Positions 46,590-58,420 of a stretch of DNA of 64,000 bases are shown piece by piece; position 1 is the stretch's first letter; the number at the start of each line of letters is the position of its first letter. Below the pieces are notes generated by a model that made no database searches, was not told the DNA's origin, and was given only the letters and a program-made list of their open reading frames with translations. The position numbers and the translations under genes are program-made. Source of the DNA: Calliphora vicina. Taxonomy: Eukaryota; Arthropoda; Insecta; Diptera; Calliphoridae. The stretch lies in contig NC_088781.1 in assembly GCF_958450345.1 (NCBI RefSeq), positions 22,907,857 through 22,971,856 on the forward strand, in the 5' to 3' direction.

Positions 46590-47110
46590 ATTCATATCAT
46601 ACGAATTGAAGCCGAGAGACCTTGAAAGACGATTTTACATGATGTTTAAGCGCTATAAAAGAAAATCAATTTTGCAGTGAATCATTACTTGCGATGAAAA
46701 ATGGATCCATTTCAATAACCCGAAGCGTAAGCCAATCAGATGATTCGACACCAATGCCAAATATTCATGGCGCTAAGGTATTTCTCTGTATTTGAAATCT
46801 GACAAGGAAACCTATGCCGAATGCATCTGATTCGTTTGAACCACACACTGGTATAAAAATGTCCAGAATATGAATCCGTAATATTCCCATAAGACAGCAC
46901 TCGCCCACATGATGCAATACCAGTTAAAAAGAATTTAGAATGAAGTGGTTGGGAAGTTTTTGCTAATCCGCTTTAGAGCCCAGGCCATGCCCGTCCGACT
47001 ACTATTTGTTTAGATCTATGCACAACGCTCTTTATGTGATACGCTTCACATTGAAACAGAGTATCTTATATAGTCTTGATTCGTTCTTGCCCTCAAAAGA
47101 TACTTTGAAT
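46590..47110 (+). pseudogene. Mariner transposase fragment
   Basis: Readable family blocks in order: SYELKPRDLERRF (46592), ITCDEKWIHFNNPKRK (46682; first catalytic Asp region), then shifted pieces, SDYYLFRSMHNAL (46995; third Asp region) and IRFTLKQSILYSLDSFL (47040). The region for the second Asp is degraded. Neither terminal repeat nor the N-terminal DNA-binding domain is present. Multiple frameshifts. Confidence 0.8.
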
Positions 47111-47184
47111 AAATTTATGTTGTACAGATGCTTCAAAATAAAATCTAAAATAAGTTAATATTAGATTTTTCTATTTAAATTTTT

Positions 47185-48015
47185 TTTACATCAATCGTGG
47201 CTTTATTTGTTGTAAAATTTATACTCCAATCATGGCTTTTTTCAAACTTAAATTTTTACTCTCTTTCTATACTTCAGTTTTTACTTCAGTCATTGCTCTT
47301 TCTAAGCTTTAATATTTACTTCAAGTATGACTCTTTATATACTTCAATTCATTAATGGGTCATTCTATACTTAATCGTTGCTCTTTCTATTCTTCATTAC
47401 TACATCAAGCCTTAATTACTACATCAAGCGTGGCTTTTTCTATTCTTCAATTTTAACTTCACTGGTGGCTCATTCTATACTTATTTGTTTTACTTCATCC
47501 ATGGCTTTATCTCTACTTCAATTGCGGCTCTTTACATTCTTCATTTTTTACTTAAATCATTGCTTTTAATATTAACCGTGGCTCTTTCTATTCTTCAGTT
47601 CATACATCAATCTTGACTCTTTCTATTCTTAAATTTTTTTTTTTAAACGCGGTTCTTTCTATCCTCGAATTTTGACGTTAATCGTGGCTGTTTACATTCA
47701 TCAATTTTTACATTAATCGTGGCTCCTTACATTCTTCAATTTTTACGTCAATCATTGCATTTCTATACTCTTTCCATTCTTCAATCATTGCTCTTTCCAT
47801 CCTTTAATTTTTACTTCAATCGTGTCACATTATATTCTTCAATTTTTTCTTCAGTCGTGGATCTTTCTATACTTATATTTTTACTTCACTCTTGGCTCTT
47901 TCTATACTTAAGTTTTTATTTTCTTTAGTTCAGTTTTTACTTCAATCGTTGCTTCTTTTTTCAATTTATACTTTAATCGTGTCTTTTTTGAACCTCATTA
48001 TTCATTTCAACAGTG
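47185..48015 (+). repeat. Degenerate minisatellite, about 36-bp period
   Basis: Around twenty imperfect units of a theme like 'ttcaatttttacttcaatcg' + 'tggctctttctatact'. Words such as 'cgtggct', 'tttctatactt' and 'tttttacttca' recur at roughly 34-40-bp spacing with indels. The frames at 47378-47569 and 47719-47928 are by-products of the repeat, not genes. Confidence 0.85.
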
Positions 48016-48217
48016 ACTTCTTACAGCACCTGAGTTAGAATCAATTGAATCCGTCTAAAGTGCTTCTTCTGCTAGAAACCTTGAATGTATCTTTAAATTT
48101 CAATTATATCTGCATTGTAACACATAAAGAATTCAAATATTTGTATAATAAATCAACAACATTTTACTGCTTTATTTCCATTAATTTTATAGCATACAAC
48201 ATTTAAAAATTTTAATT

Positions 48218-48762
48218 TATACCCTTCAATAAATTCGGCTGTGCCGAATCTTATATACCCTTCAATAAATTATACTTTAAAATACAAATTTTTAAATATT
48301 TTTAGGTAAAAAAAATTTAAAAATTTTTAAAAAAAAATTTATTTAAAATTTTTTTCTTTTCGAAATTTTTTTTATTAATTTTTTTTTAATTTATAATAGA
48401 AAAAAAAATTATGCCAAAAAATTTTTTTTTTGTTAAAAAAAATTCGGGTTAAACAATATTTTTCCCAATTTTGCCCCATTGTAGGTCCAAATTACTATAT
48501 ATAGCCTTATATACATCGTTGCAATGGACTTTTAAATATCTATCATTAGATATTCATATTGTCTATATTAATGACTTAGGCCAAAAATCGAGGTTGTCCC
48601 GGTGTTTTCCTTATATATCAGCCGATTTTCTCGATTCTAAATAGCAACGGAGCCGGGAGAATTCCCGATTGATGTACCAATCATGTTTTTAAGGTATTGG
48701 GGGGCTACGGAGAGTTGATTTCAACATACAGACGGACATGGCTATATCGACTTCGGTCGATC
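48218..48762 (-). repeat. DINE-1-like repeat, subfamily A, truncated 5' end
   Basis: Low-coordinate end holds a doubled terminal unit: 'tatacccttcaataaa', the hairpin 'ttcggctgtgccgaa', then 'tatacccttcaataaa' again. Then the A/T-rich block, 'ccattgtaggtcc', 'atgacttaggccaaaaatcg' and, near 48720, 'caacatacagacggacatgg' (minus-strand 'gtccgtctgt'). The element stops at 48762, exactly where a foldback MITE begins. Confidence 0.68.
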
Positions 48763-49248
48763 CGCAGAGAAAAAATATAATTGGGCATGGTTACTGTAAC
48801 CATTTAAATAGTGTTACAAGATTTTTAACAATATTATAGTCATAGTAACTATTTACATGATTGTGGTAACCATAATATGGTTAATTTATAATTCACATGA
48901 TTGTAGCAACCATATATATGGTTACAGTAATCAAATATATGTTTGTGGCAACCATATTTATGATGAATAATTTTATTATATGTTGTTCTCGGATTATGAT
49001 AAGCCTTAAGCCGAGAGCAACATAATATGATAATGATAAGTCCTTCATCATATGAATGGTTCTCACAAACATATATTTGTTTACTGTAACCATATATATG
49101 GTTGCTACAATCATGTGAATCGTAAATTAACCATATTATGGTTACCACAATCATGTAAATGGTTACTGTGACTATAATATAGTTAAAAAACTTGTAACAA
49201 TATTGAAATGGTTACAGTAACCATGCCCAACTATATTTTTTCTCTGCG
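48763..49248. mobile_element. Foldback MITE family F, best-preserved copy (486 bp palindrome)
   Basis: Ends 'cgcagagaaaaaatata' and inverted 'cgcagagaaaaaatata' are identical. Both arms carry, in the same inward order, 'gggcatggttactgtaacca', 'atgattgtggtaaccataat', 'cacatgattgtagcaaccat', 'atatatggttacag' and, near the middle, 'atgttgttctcgg'/'ccgagagcaacat'. Nearly every base pairs with its mirror. No frame of note (101- and 73-residue minus-strand frames are artefacts). No target duplication could be assigned. Confidence 0.9.
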
Positions 49249-50051
49249 TGTATCTTGCAAATAAAATATTCAAAGATACGTATACTTTTACTATTGAGTG
49301 TTATTGCTAGTTATTTCCCATCTTAGTTGTTTTTATATACTTTTGTAATTGTTATTAAGATTTAATACTTCCTGACAACTTAAGCAAAGATATTGGAAAA
49401 TTGATAAGCAGAGTGGAAATTTTAGAATGTTTATATTTAGGAAGAAGACATTTTAAAGCATATTTTAAGAGTTTTTAGGATACATTTAACATTTCATAAT
49501 TATATGAAATAAAAATTTAAACTTTATATGTAATTTAAAAGTTATGCACAATTAACTATGCAAAATTTTATAAAGCTTTTTCAATATTTAAAACATCGTG
49601 GATCATAAAGCCAATAATTTCATAAACACTTTGAATATATAATATCTCTGGTAAATTTCATTGAAATCGCATATGAAAAATACGAAAATAACCAGTCCAA
49701 TTATGATTAAAATTTCCCTTTTCTTCTTCAAATTCAATGTTCAAAATAAGAAAAGATAAAAAGCTCTCGAGGAATTTTTATTCAAAATTGGACTAAACAA
49801 TTTTCTGACCGTTTTTCTACGAATTCTCCCAGCTGAAACTATAACGGTGCCGTAATTGTAATATTTAATTTAACATATGAATTAAATAATACGTATACGT
49901 TACAGTGTACAATGATAGTGTTTTATTGGACAATTGATATAAAAACTAAAAACAACTGATCCAAACATACCAAATTTTGAAAATCAAGAGACCAGAAATC
50001 AATTTATGAGAATAATGTTTAAATAGGAATAATATGACAGTGCAACAGTGA

Positions 50052-51752
50052 AAAAAACACACGATCATGACTATATAGGTTCGACTCTACTACCAAAGGT
50101 TAGCAAAACCCTATACTCAGATTGTCCATTTTGGTGACCGATTTTTTTTATGGTCCCCCAAAGTTTCTGAAAATCAGTTGGGCCTCTAAAATCAGTTTTT
50201 GGTTAACAGCTAATTCAGACTTTGTGATAGCTAAGATTCCGCCAAATAAATTTTGTTAACATTTTTTTTTTTTTAAAAATAGCTTTTTCGTGCACTTTTG
50301 TTTAAAAAATATGGGAAGAAACATTTTTTTTTTTACTTATTTTAGAATAACTTCCAGGGTCTCCTAACTTTCACTAACAATATTTAGCAAAGTTGTAGCT
50401 ACGGTAAAGCTGAACAACTCTTAATATCAATGCATTCTGAACGTATCTAGTCACTCTAAATAGCACATAAAGATCACTTTGTACCTTAACAATTTTCGTT
50501 TTTACTATTTTTTTACACTAAAAAAAAGATTTTTTGTTAAGATAGTATGATCAAGTCCACACTTCTATGTTGTGCTGTATTATTTACTTGGCTGAGGTGT
50601 TCGGAATGGGGATCTGTGAGTGGACCCTCAATGTCACACATTTAAAAAAAAATCGCCAAAAAGCCATTTATGATCCGAATGAGCTGAAATTTAAAATTTA
50701 GATAGTCCTTGAGTCTACAAAAATATGCTTTTATCTGTAGGTATCTCTTTTAGTTCAAGAGATATTTAAGTTTAATTTTTTTTTAAATTTTGCTCGATCT
50801 TTTTTTGTATTTTATATATGATGGGCCTACGAAAGGTCGAAATTTGTTTTTTATATACGATGTATATTTGCGATAAAATTCTAAAGAAAATAAAAGCTTC
50901 TTTTTATATATTTCAACTTTGTAAAAACGCAAAGCACCGATCCTCAAAAGCTCATCACATTTGTATAGCCCTATATGTTGTTTATATACATACAAAACGT
51001 TTTTGAAAACAAAGAAGTGCAACATTAGTGATGCCATTGACTTAAGAACATTTTAACTTATATAAAAAGCTTACATTTACTCTTCAGAAGCTCCACAAAC
51101 CATACCCACTTTCAAACATTTTAATGTTTTTTCATATCTTGCATCAAGCCGGTCTTGCGTGATCAAGATTGGATAAAGTGATGCGCCCGGATCATACCGA
51201 TAATGATTTGCCCATTCTTCGTTATTCCAGCACAATAGAGAAGTATACACTCGAACATATATTTTTAACATAAAATTTTTGTTTTAGAGTCAAAAAATAG
51301 TAAAAAATTAAAATTTGTAAGCTACAAAGTGATTTTTGACAGCTATTTAGAATGCCTAGATATATTCGGATTGCATTGATATGTTCACAAGAGTTATTCA
51401 GATTTACCGTAGCTACAACTTTGCTAAATATTGTTATTGAAAAATTAGGAGTCCCTGGAAGTTATTCTAAAAAAAGTAAAAAAAAAAAATTTTCTTCCTA
51501 TAGTTTTTCAACAAAAGTGCACGAAAAAGCTATTTTTTGGAAACAAATTTTAACAAAATTTATTTGGCGGACTCTTAGCTATATTATTGCCATATAAAGT
51601 TAAGCCGTATCACAAAGTCTGAATTAGCTGTTAACCAAAAACTGATGACACTTTTTTAAGGGGCCCCACTGAAAATGGACAAACTGAGTATAGGGTTTTA
51701 CTACCCTTAGGTAGTAGAGTCGAACCTATATTGTCATGATCTTGTGTTTTTC
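50052..51752. mobile_element. 1.7-kb foldback structure with about 485-bp arms
   Basis: Left arm 50052-50538 ('gatcatgactatataggttc', 'agctaattcagactttgtga', 'tagctttttcgtgcactttt', 'aatatttagcaaagttgtag') is mirrored by 51277-51752 ('tacaactttgctaaatattg', 'aaaagtgcacgaaaaagcta', 'tcacaaagtctgaattagct', 'gaacctatattgtcatgatc'). The 740-bp middle is unique and carries two minus-strand frames. No target duplication or known terminal motif was found. Confidence 0.82.
51077..51271 (-). other. Unrecognised 64-codon frame in the foldback middle
   Basis: Encodes MLKIYVRVYTSLLCW, NNEEWANHYRYDPGASLYPI, LITQDRLDARYEKTL and a C-terminal VGMVCGASEE before TAA. Amino-acid mix and GC level (about 51080-51250) differ from the low-complexity frames nearby, so it may be a captured exon or transposase piece. 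The family is not recognised. A second frame further left on the same strand (51037-50783) is Lys/Tyr/Phe-rich and less convincing. No promoter or splice site can be assigned. Confidence 0.35.
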
Positions 51753-52559
51753 CAAAAGTCTTCATTTGTTGCATAGTGTTTTCAGAAAATTTTGTGTGCG
51801 TACAAGCGTGTACTTTGGTGTAAATTTTACATATGTTTTGTTACAAAAATTTTAACAAAATTTTATTTAAAGTTTATGTAAATTTGAACGTTTTTAAATT
51901 TATTTCAATAATATTGGACTAACCGTTATTGCGTTATCATACATTTAAAAAAATTCACAATTTTAGAACAAAAAATTTAAAAAAAAAATCTATCCATAGA
52001 ATTTAAAAATTTTACCATTTTTGTACTACTGGACTACACTACAAAATAGTGTAGTGGTTTAAAAAGCCTCCACAATTTTTTCGATTTTGTTTCCCTGTGT
52101 AATTTGGCTGAATAATTTTCTATACGTTTTATTAGGGATTCTGAAAGTTGAAACCATAGAGAATTATACATAGAGACGAGACACTCCGATTTGTCAAACA
52201 AAAATACAACAAATAATATTTCTGATACAACAACAAAATACATTGTCTAGCATGTATTTTGTTGTAGCAAGAGATAGGTTTTTGACAACAGACTTAGGTT
52301 TTTGAAAATTCCGTCTCGTCTTTATGTTACCCTATGGTTGAAACTATAACGGTGCCGTATTAGTAATATTTAATTTAATATATGAATAAAATAATAAGTA
52401 TACGTTACGGTGTACAATGTCGTCAATGACAAAATTAATATGAAAACTAAAAACAGCTGGTTTTATCTTAGCAAATTTTGAAAATTAAGAGAGCAAAAAT
52501 AAATTAATGGGAATAATGTTTAAATAGCAATAGCAAGACACAATTGCTAAGATTTGGGG

Positions 52560-54270
52560 TGAAAGTCAAATTCCTAATTGCTCTTTTTTTTTGGAAAATT
52601 CTCACTTTATCAGTATTTATTAAACTAATTCTCTATTTTATTGTTATGGAAATTTATTTTAAATTGCGTAAAGAAAATATTATTTAAGATTTCTTTCTGA
52701 TTTCAACCACACTGTTATTCCATTTGTTCAATTACTTTAAAATAGTTTATTAAAAAAATCTCTATTAATTTCCTCTTCGCATTTATTACTTTATCCCAAA
52801 AAAAAAAAAAAAATCTCAAACCACCAAAGGCGCACAAAACCTAAGCCAATTAGCTAAATATTCTAAACTATATTTTTCAAGTAAATATCAGTCAAATATA
52901 TAAAAAAAAATCACAGATATTGTGCTATTTTTTATTTTTCCAACAAAAATTTCCATTTATTTGCACAATTTATATTCGTTTGCAAATATTGTTACTATAA
53001 CAATATTACCCGAATTTACACAAGGTTTTATTTTTTTAGTTTTACTTTATCTTTTTGCAAAATATTGCAAAATATTTTTTTGCAGTTTTAGCTACAGGGA
53101 ATTTTTTGTAAATATCTACCAAATACCACGTCTCATACACCAGAAATCCCTTGTGAATTTTTATTTTGACAGCAGCAATAAATCGTTTAACATGCAATTT
53201 TTTTTATTTTTTGTGTAAAAACTATTTGTTGAGCCTTACAGATACAAAAATAAATCCAAAAAAACGAGTAGCAAAATAAAACATATTGGTATTCTAGCTC
53301 GATTGCGAAAGGTAAAGAACGTAAAAATAATAAAATTAAAATACTCGTATTCGCATTTGCAGAGACACAGAGGCATGAACATGATACAATTTGCTTGCAA
53401 TAAAATAAATCTTAACAGCAGTCAATGCTAAAAAATAAACAAAAAATCCCCAAAAAACTTTAATAAACTGAAATGTTTAAATACCTCTTTTGAGGAATAA
53501 TGTCTGAATTTTTCAATTTATTTATAAATTTTTAATTACATCAAATCATTTACTCTTTTGACCTTAACTGTTATTAAATTTCAATAGAATTCATGGATTA
53601 TTTTATTATTGAACCCTTCAAATGTGTAATAGTTTTCTTCTAAAGTCAAAGATTATGTTTTGTATTGACAGCAGCCCCTATTAATTCAAATGGAATAGAA
53701 TTCCTTTAAAGAAAAATTAAATATGAAAGTATTTGACATGCAAATGAATGTTAAACTATTTAAGCATAAAGAAGTCAAGTACATGTGCATTTTGCATTTA
53801 AATATTTCACATATGTACACAAGAAAATTAGACTGTACCAGGATTATATGGAGAGAAAAAACTGTATGGGTCTGATTCACAAACACGAAAGAAAAACAAT
53901 TTTAAAATTTTTGTATGAAAGTTACTCAACAATTACTTACAAACTGAGTGGTTTTCATAAAAAATATTTAAAAATTGTTATTTTCATGTTTCTGAATCTG
54001 CCCCTATGCACATAGAGCAGAAACTAGAAAAAAACTAAAACAAAAAATTACTTAAAATCATAATGCATACGTTGATTTTGCTTTCACATAGAAGTTTTAC
54101 TAATACATAGGTTTCTGACAATTGAGTTAGGTTTTTTACTGGATAATTTCCGATTTATAATTATGGCAAAAAAGGTACAGAAACACTTCCGGATAACAAT
54201 TTAAAATTTTTTGTTTGGCAAAACTCAAGAATTATTTGAAAACTGAGTAATTTTTATATAAAATTTTGCC
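52560..54270. other. A/T-rich intron or intergenic DNA, nothing definable
   Basis: No gene, transposon terminus or tandem array. The 98-residue frame at 52922-53218 is Phe/Leu/Ile-rich low-complexity translation of T-rich DNA. Confidence 0.4.
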
Positions 54271-54279
54271 TTTAGTTAC

Positions 54280-54440
54280 TCTGAATGACAAGTTTGTCAC
54301 TCCGTTTGTAATTTCTACATTTTTCCTTTGGGACCCCATATTCTGAATTGTTATATGTAGAAAGCGGAGTCGATACAGACATGTGCGTCTGTCCGTATGT
54401 TCGTGAAGATTCTTTTATAAAATCAGTTCTCAACAAAATC
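54280..54440 (+). repeat. DINE-1-like repeat, subfamily A, 5' fragment
   Basis: 'tttgtcactccgtttgtaat', 'ttctacattttt', 'gaaagcggagtcgatacaga' and 'tgcgtctgtccgtatgttc' follow the order of 35230-35350. The remainder of the element is absent. Confidence 0.6.
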
Positions 54441-54803
54441 AGTTTTGTAATAAAAGACACGATTTTTAAACGAATTTCAATCTGTAGTTGCAAGTTTTTT
54501 ATTGTTTATAATTTTACACCAGTCTATTGTACATGTCTGTATGTATGCAAAACTAATAAACTATTTGTAGGAATGTGAACTAAACAGCACAGAAAATAAT
54601 TAATCCCTAGAGGACCACAAACAAAATTTTGCTTGTAAACAAAGGAAAAAGTCGTACTTTCAAAAAAAAACAGAGGTTGCCCAAAATAAGTATATTGTGA
54701 AGTAAACAGAACAAAAGACATAGAATTTTTTGGAACCTAAAAAAAATTTATGAAACTGATCATTATTAATACTGATTATTAATTTATAAATCGAGGCCTC
54801 TAA

Positions 54804-54930
54804 CCCCCATTAACACGAAGTATGGTTAGGCCTTAACTAATAGTTATACTGTCGGTTAAAATTATTTTTGTATGAAAACTGTCAGTATAACTATTAGTTA
54901 AAACATAACCAGACTTCGTGTTACTGGGGG
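54804..54930. mobile_element. Harbinger-like MITE H, copy 2 (127 bp palindrome)
   Basis: Ends 'cccccattaacacgaagt' and, inverted, 'cccccagtaacacgaagt'; the same length as the copy at 18146 but in opposite orientation. Left flank TAA, right flank TAT, so the 3-bp duplication has probably mutated. Confidence 0.8.
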
Positions 54931-54934
54931 TATG

Positions 54935-55260
54935 AGGTAAAATTTTGAAAAAAAGACATGGTTCCAAAAATGCATTGTATGCATTTTTAGTCAATTTATG
55001 ACATATAACTGTGAAAACCAATTAGATATATCTTCTTTTCCGTCCTGTGAGCCATATTGTACAAAAAATTTAAAATAAATTAAAAAATAAATTATTTTGC
55101 AAACCCTTAAGTAGGCACCCAAAAAGCGAAGAGACCTTTTGAAACACTCATTTTATAAATTGATCAATTATCTATCAAATGCTTTTTAAATTTTTTGATT
55201 ATCTCATTTGTTTCAAAATTTTTAATTTGTTTAACGAAAAAACTCAAATGGCAACACTGT
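54935..55260 (+). repeat. Dispersed repeat C, copy 3 (partial)
   Basis: Matches 29250-29400 and 30690-30880 with 'gaggtaaaattttgaaaaaa', 'tgtatgcatttttagtcaat', 'taagtaggcacccaaa', 'ttgatcaattatctatcaaa'. It lacks the piggyBac and Tigger insertions of the other copies and so serves as a reference for the uninterrupted order. Confidence 0.62.
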
Positions 55261-55264
55261 TTTC

Positions 55265-56490
55265 CAGAAATAAAATCATTTTGCTTCCATTCCATTGTGA
55301 CTTATGAAGCAGTATGTAAAGACTTTAGATAAATTTGGTCCATGTTTTGCCTATCTTCCAACGAAGTTTCCATGTTTGTGTACAGCAAAACCATAAACTT
55401 GATAGTCCACAATGATTTAGAAGATTCAGTTTTGTTGTCATTGTTAAACATTTCTTAGGAAATCAGAAAGTTGAAAAAATTTACTAGGAGTTAGTTATAG
55501 ACCTTTTAATTAGCTTTACAAATCATGGATGTAATATGAGCACAAAAATATACTATCTGCGCAGTCTTTAAACAAATCTTGAATAGTAAAGCGAAAAATA
55601 AAGAGAAAATTTTCATCAATATTTAAAAATGATGAAATTTAGATTATAATGTCGCTGGGCTGAACATATAACATATCTTAGATTACTGTATGAGTATCAC
55701 TCATTGTTAAAAATCTAAAAAATTAACTTCTAACCTGCAAAAAATTTCAAAATGTTGTAAAATCGTTAATTTTCGTCGTTTACCCTTTGAAAGCTACGCG
55801 TAGAATTAATTTTAGTTGTGGCGGCACCAAAATCATTCAAGACCTGTGTTTATTTTATTTATTATTTTTAATGTCTGTTCTCAACCGTTTTAGAATGGTG
55901 ATGAAAGAACATTCTCCAAACAAAGAGAGAATGTTAACGTATTAGTGTTTATTAGCTTATGATGATTGAATTTCTTTACATTGACAACAAAAACATTAGC
56001 TCTTGAAAGTATTGAGAGTATAGCTGCTAGGCCCATGGGCGCTTAACAATTCGTTAGACCTTGCAAGTCCTATGTAGATATCATTAACATCATCAAAACG
56101 ATAATTGAAAGATATACTTTTTCTAAAATGAACTGTATCAAAAATACAATTTTTTTAATTTTATCAAACACATGCTTATGCCATTTGGAATTGCACTTAA
56201 ATCTCACTATAGCGTATAGTAAACGTTGGAAGTATCTTATTTGAAAAACCAAAAAAATTTCATATTTAAATATGAAAACATATACGAATGAAACGTTCGT
56301 GACGCAGGATTTGCTCATATATATCTTTTTAAAATAGTAAAAATTCTGCTTTCTCAAAACAGTTTCTTTACAATATAAATTGGTTTATCCGAAACACGCT
56401 TTTAAAAAAATGTTCTTTATTAAAAAGGCAGCTTTTTAAAAACTAAATTTGGAAAATTAAGAATATTATCAGGCTATTATCAAAAGAAAT
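55265..56490. other. Intron or intergenic DNA without recognised features
   Basis: Mixed A/T-rich sequence. The 95-residue minus-strand frame at 56070-56357 is Phe/Tyr/Lys-rich and unsupported. No transposon termini seen. Confidence 0.35.
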
Positions 56491-56494
56491 ATAG

Positions 56495-57203
56495 GTCGGT
56501 GGAGGTTACTTTATCCAGAATTATGGGACAAGATCCTACTTCAGGCTACCTAACTTCTGCACTGCTCTTCAGGCGGAAATTACTGTCACAGAACTTGCAT
56601 CCAACATCTAAGTTATTATCCAATATTTGGAGATATATGAATATATATACTGATAGCGAAGCTGCCGTTAACGGAATAGCGGGTGTCTTCACGACATCTA
56701 GGTTAACCGAGGAAAGCCGTGTATCTCAAAATGTGATAGCGAGACATTATAGGATAGCGCTTATATGGGTCCCTGGACACGATGGAAATCAGGATAATTG
56801 TATAGCAGATGAATTGGCCAAAAGGGGAGCAATGATGGCTGAGGAGGCGATTGATTCCTTTTATGGTATTTTCATTTCAAAATGTAAGATGGTTGTACAG
56901 CAGGAACTATATGAGACTGCACAGAACAGGTGGACTAATGAATCCAAATGTGGTATCGCAAGGTCGAGCTGGCCCGCATACGATGCCGACAGGACTAATC
57001 TACTTAGAGAATTTCATCTAGAAGATGAAGAACGGGCCTACGGTTTAACGATTACTGTAGAAACGAAGAAGGAGAAGAGACTGTGTCCCTTCTATTCTGC
57101 CAAAGCGCGGCACTTACAAACTTGAGGGAACATGTTCTATAGTGGTTAGATGAGTTGTCAAGGATGAATCTAAGACACATCCTAATGAAAACAATAGAGT
57201 TTT
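56495..57203 (+). pseudogene. Non-LTR retrotransposon (R1/I/LOA-like), RNase H and C-terminal tail
   Basis: A 5'-truncated ORF2 end. In the first frame GGGYFIQNYG, then FCTALQAEITVTELA holds the catalytic Glu of RNase H; after a frameshift IYTDSEAAVNGIAG (catalytic Asp) and LIWVPGHDGNQDNCIADELAKRGA (His and last Asp) follow. The first Asp (DGS motif) is not present. Downstream, a shifted frame at about 57035 reads DYCRNEEGEETVSLLFCQSAAL, the Cys-containing terminal motif seen in R1-type proteins, then LREHVL, a TAG, WLDELSRMNLRHILMKTIEF and TAA 57203. The longest single frame (56499-57125) is therefore only partly in the true register. No poly(A) or target duplication assigned. GC content is above its surroundings. 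Confidence 0.85.
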
Positions 57204-57799
57204 AAATTCTAAATAAATTAGTTTTCTGCATTCAATTATTAGTGCAAGTAAATTTATATCCAGTGTTTGACATAAAGTATCATGGAACTCGAATTATAAT
57301 GTGATATTATTTGCAGGTAAATAATCGATTGTGATCGCCCCTGGTATCTATGAATTTCGATCTCTGATTTGAAATATAGTTTGCAAATTATTAAATGAAT
57401 ATTATATTTCCGATTCTTAAAAGATTAATGGTTGCAGCTTTACTTTTTTTTTCTAATCAAACATGCAATTGCATAATTCATGCATATTTCGTATAAACAT
57501 AAACTCACACATACAAACACACACAAGTACACAAAAAAACACACACACATATACAAAATGTACGGGTACTTTTAAAACGTTGCATAAATGCACAAGAAGA
57601 ATCGTAAATTTTCTGTCATTCCTCTAGATAATTGTTAGGAAATTTTCAAAGTAATTTTTTTCCATATACAAAATATATTTATACTAATTTTCTCGTTTGG
57701 GGTAGTTAAACTTATTTTTTGTTTATTTAGCTTAGGGTTACTAATGGGGAAAAATTTTCCAATTCTGGGAAATTTCGAGAATTTCCTTTTTAAGATTTT

Positions 57800-57960
57800 T
57801 CATATCTGTCATTTCGTTGGTAACACATAGAAATATTCATCAGAGGTCCCCAAAAGTATATATATTCTGGGTCTTTATGAAATTCTAAGACGGTCTAGCT
57901 ATGTCCGTCCGTCTGTCCGTCCGCCTGTTGAAAAAGAAAGGTGGCTTAAATTTTCCACAA
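57800..57960 (+). repeat. DINE-1-like repeat, subfamily A, 5' fragment
   Basis: 'ctgtcatttcgttggtaaca', 'ccccaaaagtatatatattc' + 'tgggtctttatga', and 'agctatgtccgtccgtctgt' + 'ccgtccgcctgttga' follow the family order. No 3' part found. Confidence 0.55.
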
Positions 57961-58420
57961 ATACTCCCTGTTGATAAGGTTTGTTTGGTATTGAAAATGG
58001 GTAATAGCTGTTCTTGACCGATATTTCAGCCACAACAGGAGAATTCAATTATTCAGACTGAATTATTTGATGAAGAGGGATTGAAGAGTTTTCTTTTCAA
58101 TATTTTTGAAAATGGGAAAAGTTCAAGAAGTTTTTTTCCTGTTACAAGATCTTCAATTTGGTTTCTTAGCTGGTTAGAGTTTTGTGTTCTTTAGCTCATT
58201 GTGTGAGACTTAAGGAATCACAACATAAAAATCATGCAGTGGTGTTTTGGTACTTAATACATAAAGGAGTTGTATAGTACTTTTTCATAAAGGTTTTCAG
58301 GGGGAATCAGGGATTGTTTAATGCATTTAAGAATATGTGTGTATTATAAAAAAAGGGAAGGAATGTGAGTGTTTGATAAATATGGTTATAGAAGAGAAAA
58401 AAAAGCATGCCATACATTAC

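Larger units (their letters stand above)
49832..52545 (+). repeat. Direct repeat pair (about 205 bp) flanking the 1.7-kb foldback
   Basis: 49832-50035 and 52325-52545 match throughout: 'gaaactataacggtgccgta', 'agtatacgttac'/'cgtatacgttac', 'aaaactaaaaacaactg'/'aaaactaaaaacagctg', 'gggaataatgtttaaatag'. They stand in the same orientation about 2.5 kb apart on either side of 50052-51752. Confidence 0.78.
45656..58420 (-). other. Gene 2, proposed 12.8-kb intron
   Basis: If the exon chain is right, this intron holds mariner and non-LTR remnants, a minisatellite, DINE-like repeats, foldback elements and a Harbinger-like MITE, each listed separately. 45660-46580 and 49250-49830 show nothing but A/T-rich sequence. 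No further convincing exon was found inside. Confidence 0.45.

Noticed and set aside
47378..47928. Two hydrophobic ORFs suggesting membrane proteins
   Set aside because: Products of the degenerate 36-bp minisatellite; hydrophobicity comes from T-rich repeats.
50085..50110. tRNA-like B-box ('ggttcgactctac')
   Set aside because: No A-box or cloverleaf around it, and the mirror copy at 51710 shows that it is part of the foldback arms.
52922..53218. 98-residue ORF as a membrane protein
   Set aside because: Low-complexity Phe/Ile/Leu translation of T-rich DNA with no supporting codon bias or splice context.
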